Positions 59,083-64,000 of a DNA stretch of 64,000 bases are shown piece by piece (position 1 is the stretch's first letter; every line of letters starts with the position of its first letter). The stretch is taken from NCBI GenBank assembly GCA_964372095.1, contig CAYJPV010000021.1, forward strand, positions 1 to 64,000. Direction: 5' to 3'. This DNA is from CAYJPV01 sp964372095. GTDB taxonomy: Bacteria > Acidobacteriota > Vicinamibacteria > Vicinamibacterales > JAKQTR01. Under the pieces are notes generated by a model that saw only the letters and a list, made by a program, of their open reading frames with translations, had not been told where the DNA came from and did no database searches. A program made the translations under genes and the position numbers.

Positions 59083-61362
59083 ATGCCGCCAGTGCGGTAT
59101 TCGGGGAAGGAGCACCCCGTGCGCGCAGGACTCGATGACCTGGTCGGTGTCATCCGCCGGCGGAACGACGCGATCGCCCTGCGTCAGTGGCACCGCTTCG
59201 AGAAGAGTTACCGCGCGCAGGTGCTGAACGCTCGAGGGGGGGAGTCCGAAGACGAGGGCCGCCTCCGGCATTTGCAGCAGATTCGTGGAGCGTTTCTGGA
59301 CGAGGTCCTCCCGAAACAGCTGGGGACGGTCAACGGGCGCGACCCGCAGGCGTTGCCGAAGATCGTGTTTCTGCTGGGCGCCGGCACGTCGGCGTCGGCC
59401 GGCGTACCGCTGGCCCGTACCGTCGTGGAGGAGTGTTCGGACGCGATCGGTGAGCAGACGCTCAGGGCCGAAGTCAGCCGCATGCGGAAGACGTTTGCCC
59501 AGGAGGACCGGGCGGAAGCCGCCTGGAGCCGGTATCTGCTCGATCAGCAAGGCGAAGGCGAGTTCAGCTTCGAGGAGGTGTTGTCGGCCTACAGATACCT
59601 GGTGGGTGAGCCCGAACTGCTCGAGCTGATGCGGAGCCGTTTTCGCGTGGGTGAGAACGATACCCACCGCAGCCTCATTACGCTGTTCAACGAATGCCTG
59701 GCGCACCTCTGCCGCGAGCAACTGGCCGACTTCATCGTGTCCCTGAACTTCGATGAACTGCTCGAGCGCTCGCTGGACGAAGACATTGGCCGCGACGGTT
59801 ACGTGCCCGTCATCGACGACGCCCGGTTTCAGTGGGCCAGCCAGTACGGCCTCGTCCGAACCGGCGAAGAATACACGGACCCGCAGCAGCGTCAGGCGAA
59901 AGGCGGCTGCGAACGGGCCAGGCCATGGCTGCTCAAGCCCCACGGCACGATCAGCCACGAGGCCACCCTGTGCCACCTGGCCGAGAGGGTCTACCGACTC
60001 GGGCCAGGCAAAGAAGCCGTCCTCAAAGACGTGTTCGAGGACTCGTACCTGGTGGTCGTGGGCTACGGCTTGACGGCCCTGGACTTTCACCGCATTCTCA
60101 TGAGCCACGCCCTGACAGGGTCCATCACGAGACTGCTGTGGGTGGATCCGGGTGCAGCGCCCGGACGTATGGGGCAGCGCCTCGCGGAGGTACTCGGGAC
60201 GAGCCGCGAAGACGGCAAGCCCCGGTTCATGCACGTCCGGATGACCGCCGATGACTTCGCGCGGGAGTTGCTGGAACGGCTCTATCCCGCGAACGACTCG
60301 GACGCAGGCGCCTCAGCCAGCAGCGACGTCCGCAAGGCAGGTATGCTGCACCCGTACCGGCACTTCCTGCGTGCCGCGGTCTTTCAGCGGCCATCGCCTG
60401 GAGATAGCCTGGTTCACTGCACCTTCCAGAACCGGTTCATCGTCGAGTGTGTCGCACTGGCCGTGCGGATGAAAGGCTGGTGGTCATCGCGGATGTTGGC
60501 GAAGTCGCACCAGATCCAGCACCTCCTCCGGCAAGCCACGCAGAACCAGCGTGACGGGCTGTCGAACCTGCCGGAACTGCTCTCGCCCTTCTTTGTCAGT
60601 TTCCCCCGCAAGGACCGGTCCGAACGGATTTACATCCTGAGGCGGGTGATTGACACGAAGAATCCACCCAGCGAGGTAGATCGGGTCCTGCTCGGGCGGG
60701 TTCAACAGTGCCTGCCCGATCGTGAATCCAGGAAGGCGCAGCCTGACCTCGCAAGTGTGGCCCGCCAGATGGGCTTCAGAATGGCATCGCATCCGGATGT
60801 CGCCATCTACTCGGATTTCGACGAGCTTGGCACGATTCGCCACGCCGTTCGGATTCACTCCACGCCGGTTCTGCGGGGACTGACCGACTGGTTGCTCGAG
60901 AAGCCGGACAACCTGTACGTCGTGACCGAAACCGGCACGTATCTCACGAGTCGCCCTTCGAAGAGTACGCCCTCGGCCAACCCTCCGTACGCCTGTCTGA
61001 TGCTCGGCGATTACGAGAGACTGCTGAAAGAGGTAGAACAGACGTTCCCGCAGGGGGCCACGGACTTCTACATCGACGACATCGAGAAGTCGGCACAAGC
61101 CGTCCGCGCGCTGCTGAAGCTGGCACACGGGGTCGGCCGTGTCGTTGATACGTTCAAGAAACGGTACCACTTCACGTTGTGGCACGACAGCCGCGCGAAG
61201 CGAGTCGCCGGCATTGTCTATACGCGCATTGACCGCCAGCCTGGCGCCACGTTCTATTGGGTTGAGCTGGATCAGAAACACCCCGCCGACAAGCACCAGT
61301 TCAAGGCGTGGCGGCGTTACGCGAAGTCGGGCCAGGCGAGCGGCGGCGGTCAGCCGGGCTGA
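59083..61362 (+). CDS. SIR2-domain protein with long C-terminal region
   Basis: A 759-residue protein. The SIR2-like NAD-binding core has GAGTSASAG (residues 99-107), NFDE (222-225), His287 in KPHGTISH, and VVGYGLTALDFHRIL, and ends near residue 405. The remaining 350 residues are not recognised. SIR2 domains of this type in phage-defence proteins (ThsA, DSR, Avs-associated) deplete NAD after infection. ATG 59083 has AGGA 5 nt upstream. The gene follows CHAT and the unknown gene in the same direction, so an anti-phage role is a reasonable inference but is not shown. Confidence 0.85.
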   Translation: MPPVRYSGKEHPVRAGLDDLVGVIRRRNDAIALRQWHRFEKSYRAQVLNARGGESEDEGRLRHLQQIRGAFLDEVLPKQLGTVNGRDPQALPKIVFLLGAGTSASAGVPLARTVVEECSDAIGEQTLRAEVSRMRKTFAQEDRAEAAWSRYLLDQQGEGEFSFEEVLSAYRYLVGEPELLELMRSRFRVGENDTHRSLITLFNECLAHLCREQLADFIVSLNFDELLERSLDEDIGRDGYVPVIDDARFQWASQYGLVRTGEEYTDPQQRQAKGGCERARPWLLKPHGTISHEATLCHLAERVYRLGPGKEAVLKDVFEDSYLVVVGYGLTALDFHRILMSHALTGSITRLLWVDPGAAPGRMGQRLAEVLGTSREDGKPRFMHVRMTADDFARELLERLYPANDSDAGASASSDVRKAGMLHPYRHFLRAAVFQRPSPGDSLVHCTFQNRFIVECVALAVRMKGWWSSRMLAKSHQIQHLLRQATQNQRDGLSNLPELLSPFFVSFPRKDRSERIYILRRVIDTKNPPSEVDRVLLGRVQQCLPDRESRKAQPDLASVARQMGFRMASHPDVAIYSDFDELGTIRHAVRIHSTPVLRGLTDWLLEKPDNLYVVTETGTYLTSRPSKSTPSANPPYACLMLGDYERLLKEVEQTFPQGATDFYIDDIEKSAQAVRALLKLAHGVGRVVDTFKKRYHFTLWHDSRAKRVAGIVYTRIDRQPGATFYWVELDQKHPADKHQFKAWRRYAKSGQASGGGQPG

Positions 61363-61439
61363 CCCGAACGCGGCCCCGTATCGTACCGCTCCTCAGGGCT
61401 CGCCCCACAGGGCCGCGAGTTCGAGGCCGGCATCGGCGA

Positions 61440-61510
61440 ACGGCTCCGCGCGCACGCCCGATCGAGCGGCGGTACTCGTGGCATGCGTCGCATCATAACA
61501 TCGTCGTCGG
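61440..61510 (-). repeat. Recurring motif copy 3 with M50-like 5' end
   Basis: On the minus strand, ACGACGATGTTATGATGCG is followed by a coding-like start MRRMPRVPPLDR. The M50-like gene begins MRPMPRVPPLGR behind the same motif (copy 2). About 40 of 52 positions match by eye between the two. Beyond this the reading here gives only a 49-codon frame overlapping the SIR2 gene end, so it looks like a displaced 5' fragment. The rest of the gap 61363-61547 shows nothing. Confidence 0.55.
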
Positions 61511-61547
61511 AGTGGTAGATTCTGCAGGACCGGATGCCCTCGGCGGA

Positions 61548-62399
61548 TTACCGCGACCGCCAGGGCTCCTGTGCCTGCGGGTGCTGCGCGAGGTCGAGTT
61601 CCAGTTTCGTGTCCCCGCCATCCGCCAGCGCGCCCACCGTGAAGGCGCCCCACGAGACCAGCGTCAAGGTGGCGATGCCGCCGTCCACCGGCACAACGGG
61701 CTGACTGTTCGTGAACGTCGGGTGCAGAAAGAACTGCACCGCTCCCGACAGCGGCCTGGCCGGGTCGGTCGATTCAACCGTCAGGCGCACGGTGGCCAGT
61801 CCCGGCCGTGCGGGCATCATCGCCAGTTCAGCCACGATCCTGCGGCCGTTGGCAGTCGCCCGGCCGCCGAACTGGCCGGCCCACGGGTCATCGTGAAAGG
61901 GGCCTGGTTCAACATCGGGAAACGACGGCATCGGCACCGGACCCAGCATGGTTTTCGGGGCGCCAGCGGCCATCGGCGCCAGGTTGTAGCGCGCCGAGTC
62001 CTGGGCGGCTTCGGAGTTCATGAGCGCCTGGCTGGCTTTCTCGTCGGTGCGGCCGAGTTCGGCCCGCACCTGCTGCTGGGTGTGTTTGACGTCCTTCAGG
62101 TCGCTGAGCACCTTGTCGGTGAGGCTCTGGATAAACTTGCGCGACGCGATGGCGGAGAGCAGGCAGAACCCGACGAAGGTGAACCAGTCCGCGGGTTTGC
62201 CTTCAGTGACGATGTTGGTCAGCAGCGTGCTTGAGACCGTGGTCAGGAACAGGGGCGTCAGGAAAGCTGCGCCGACGCCGGCGATGATGTTCCAGAGCCA
62301 CGTGCGCCGCGTGGGTTCGTCACCGGACAACGCGACGTTGACGACGCCGCCGAACACTCCGGCGGAGAGCATGATCACGACGATGAGACTGACGGCCAT
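61548..62399 (-). CDS. Three-TM (YLATT-like) protein with pYEATS-like domain
   Basis: A 283-residue membrane protein. Three hydrophobic segments (about 2-24, 33-58, 71-90; TWLWNIIAGVGAAFLTPLFL) are followed by a coiled-coil stretch (SLTDKVLSDLKDVKHTQQQV). The C-terminal domain has VQFFLHPTFTNSQPVVPVDG and SWGAFTVGALADGGDTKLEL. This matches my memory of the prokaryotic YEATS (pYEATS) domain and its three-TM partner, described in conflict-system surveys. ATG 62399 has GGAGG 4 nt upstream. It is convergent with the SIR2 gene. Confidence 0.72.
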   Translation of the reverse strand: MAVSLIVVIMLSAGVFGGVVNVALSGDEPTRRTWLWNIIAGVGAAFLTPLFLTTVSSTLLTNIVTEGKPADWFTFVGFCLLSAIASRKFIQSLTDKVLSDLKDVKHTQQQVRAELGRTDEKASQALMNSEAAQDSARYNLAPMAAGAPKTMLGPVPMPSFPDVEPGPFHDDPWAGQFGGRATANGRRIVAELAMMPARPGLATVRLTVESTDPARPLSGAVQFFLHPTFTNSQPVVPVDGGIATLTLVSWGAFTVGALADGGDTKLELDLAQHPQAQEPWRSR

Positions 62400-62465
62400 A
62401 GGACCTCCACGGAGAAGCTGGTGCCCCTGTGAGTGCTACTCGTGACGCTGATGTCCACAGGGCGC

Positions 62466-63536
62466 TTAGTCCCGGGCGATGAGGTCAAACGTCCCTCCGA
62501 AGAACATGAGAACCGACAGGTCTTTGGTGTCAGATCGCCACCCGAACCGAACGCCGCCAAGCACGCTCGACTTGTTGCCCATCGCGTAGATCGGTAGATC
62601 AATCGTGCTCACTTTCGTAGTGAAGTCGTACCGCACCGAGGGGGCCCAGGCCGTCGTGCTGGTCAGGCGCCGTCGCAGTTCCAGCGCGCCGACTTTCTGG
62701 GTCACCTGCGTGGGGGAACCGATCACGGCAGGCTTGCACGTATCGGCGCCGGTTGAGCCCAGTGGCTGACAGACGTCCACCGGGGCGCCCGCGGCCTTGT
62801 GGAACTGCTTGTAGGTGAAGGAGGCCACGACGAATCCGGTGGCCGCCGAAACACGACCGATCCGGGCAGTGGCCGAGACACCCTGGTGACTCTCGTCGCC
62901 CGCGTCCAGCCCGTCCCGTTCCAGGTACTTGAATCGTGACCGGCTGACGCCGAAGGTCCCGCCGACGGTCCAGAGAGCGTCGTACGCGTGGAGCAGTCCC
63001 AGGAAGCTCAAGGCGTCCTTCTCGTTCTTGAAGGCCTTGTCATTGCACGGAGGCGCGCTCGTCGCGCCGTCCCTCCTTGGCCTGCTTTCCCTCCGTTGCC
63101 GAGCGAACTCCTCCTCACACAATTCCTGCGCCTTCAGTTTCTCCATCTCGGAGATGCGGGGTGAAAAGAGTCTCGTGTACGTCAGAGACGCACTGGACCC
63201 TGGCAGCAGACCCTGCAGCGAGAGCGGCTGAATGTCGGACGTCTCTTCATCCAGGGGCCCTGTTAACGACAACGCCCACCCCTTGACCTCGAACCTGGCT
63301 GTGCCCGTTTTCTTGTCCTTGGCGGCTTCGAACTCGAACTGAACCGCCGTGCCGTCGCCGATCAGGAACGGAAGGCTCGCTGGCCCCCTCCCGTCTTTCC
63401 TGGCGGCAGCAGCGGTCGTTGTGGGCGTTGAGGAGGCGGATGGTGGGTCCTGCTGGGACGCAGGCGTTCCGGCGAGGGCATCCGAGCCAAGAGCACAGAG
63501 GCACGCAACAATCAGGCTGCGCGGAATCGTCATCAT
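62466..63536 (-). CDS. Outer-membrane beta-barrel-like protein
   Basis: A 356-residue exported protein: signal peptide (LIVACLCALGSDALAG), a Ser/Thr/Ala-rich linker, then alternating beta segments (FVVASFTYKQFHK, VGALELRRRL, SVRYDFTTKVSTIDLPIYAM, GGVRFGWRSD) ending in LMFFGGTFDLIARD. The pattern is a small barrel, function unknown. Two Cys-containing insertions occur in the middle. It lies between the pYEATS-like gene and a small unknown gene, all on the minus strand, so the three may form one unit. Confidence 0.7.
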   Translation of the reverse strand: MMTIPRSLIVACLCALGSDALAGTPASQQDPPSASSTPTTTAAAARKDGRGPASLPFLIGDGTAVQFEFEAAKDKKTGTARFEVKGWALSLTGPLDEETSDIQPLSLQGLLPGSSASLTYTRLFSPRISEMEKLKAQELCEEEFARQRRESRPRRDGATSAPPCNDKAFKNEKDALSFLGLLHAYDALWTVGGTFGVSRSRFKYLERDGLDAGDESHQGVSATARIGRVSAATGFVVASFTYKQFHKAAGAPVDVCQPLGSTGADTCKPAVIGSPTQVTQKVGALELRRRLTSTTAWAPSVRYDFTTKVSTIDLPIYAMGNKSSVLGGVRFGWRSDTKDLSVLMFFGGTFDLIARD

Positions 63537-63546
63537 CTGACACCCC

Positions 63547-63888
63547 CTAGCCGACGACCACGTCGGCGAAACCCGCGCTTGGCGCCGTGCTGTGCACAGC
63601 CGTCATTTGAGCGCCTTCCGTCTCGAGACTGAATGGGGTGCCCTCGGCCCCGCCCACGACATAGAGGACCTGGTGTTGTCCCGCCGGCATTTTCATGCGC
63701 CCCCTGCTGACGAACGTCACCCGGGACGGGCCCCACTCGATAGTGACCCAGCATTCGGGATTGTCACAGGTGAACGTCACCGTGGCGGCCGCCCTCAGTG
63801 CTGCTCCAAGGACGCCTGCTGTGATGGCTGAGAAGCGGTTGATCGGCTTGCCAGTCCTGGGGTGCTTCATGGTAATTCGTCTTGCCAT
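63547..63888 (-). CDS. Small unknown protein upstream of the barrel gene
   Basis: A 113-residue protein with no recognised domain. A basic N-terminus (ARRITMKHPRTGKPINRF) is followed by a beta-rich part (VTFTCDNPECWVTIEWG, QHQVLYVVGG). Two Cys in CDNPEC could bind a metal or form a disulfide. ATG 63888 has GAGG 6 nt upstream. It is 10 nt from the barrel gene and likely the first gene of that transcript. The last 112 bases of the window contain no gene I can support. Confidence 0.6.
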   Translation of the reverse strand: MARRITMKHPRTGKPINRFSAITAGVLGAALRAAATVTFTCDNPECWVTIEWGPSRVTFVSRGRMKMPAGQHQVLYVVGGAEGTPFSLETEGAQMTAVHSTAPSAGFADVVVG

Positions 63889-64000
63889 ACGTGACCTCGT
63901 GGGACTCGGACTGCTGGCTTCGCCGCATCGACCGGCATCGGCGACATCGGCGGTTCTTGCTGCCTGGGATCAGCACGGTAGACGGACAGCGACTCGATTC

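Noticed and set aside
57607..60234. Minus-strand frame of about 875 codons across the CHAT, unknown and SIR2 genes
   Set aside because: It spans three well-supported plus-strand genes and contains no recognisable domain.

Overview
The window is about 64 kb of high-GC DNA (roughly two-thirds G+C by eye) from a diderm bacterium. It carries OmpA, an outer-membrane barrel, type IV pseudopilins, many lipoproteins, a TPR-CHAT lipoprotein, Ser/Thr kinase signalling and several PAS-type hybrid histidine kinases. This mix fits Acidobacteriota, possibly Vicinamibacteria. That placement is inference from gene content; there is no rRNA or tRNA gene here to confirm it. The first 50 bases are a pure C run that looks like a contig-end artefact.

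Layout. 0.1-8.8 kb: Lon protease with an unusual basic tail, a histone-deacetylase-family enzyme, a three-gene ABC efflux operon (ATPase, permease, HlyD adaptor) and a methyltransferase. 8.9-16.0 kb (minus strand): a pseudopilin operon (fimT-, pilV-, pilW- and pilX-like) behind a good sigma-54 promoter match, with a B12-type radical SAM gene upstream. 16.2-24.0 kb: an internally deleted solute-binding-protein relic and three hybrid histidine kinases. 24.1-33.2 kb: a DusC-like enzyme, Nudix hydrolase, LemA/TPM cluster, GAF-PP2C phosphatase, Tat-exported aldo/keto reductase with ferredoxin clusters, a GntR/YtrA regulator with two palindromic operators and its membrane partner, and a secreted hydrolase. 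33.2-41.0 kb: secreted proteins (lipoprotein, GH26-like, ceramidase-like, two esterase/hydrolases). 41.0-46.3 kb: MurA with Asp in place of the catalytic Cys, MurB, a GNAT protein, a carrier protein and an acyl-AMP ligase. 46.4-54.6 kb: a peroxiredoxin-Ser/Thr kinase fusion, an S9 peptidase, a predicted UGA-encoded selenoprotein of the deiodinase/redoxin type with a SECIS-like hairpin, OmpA, a lipoprotein, an EcsC-like protein, an M50-like membrane peptidase and a methyltransferase. 54.7-63.9 kb: a conflict-system-like cluster of TPR-CHAT protease, unknown protein, SIR2-domain protein, three-TM/pYEATS-like protein, outer-membrane barrel and a small unknown protein.

Three themes cut across the genes. 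(1) Heptanucleotide tandem arrays from one related set of 7-bp units occur at six main places. They lie mostly just after stop codons, but one lies inside a coding sequence where it encodes most of a signal peptide. (2) Several genes have a TANAAT-like -10 box only 6-9 nt from the start codon, suggesting leaderless transcripts. (3) GC-rich perfect hairpins with TTCA, TTTA or TGAA loops sit at gene ends. The strongest candidates for new biology are the selenoprotein, the peroxiredoxin-kinase fusion, the heptad arrays and the CHAT/SIR2/pYEATS cluster.
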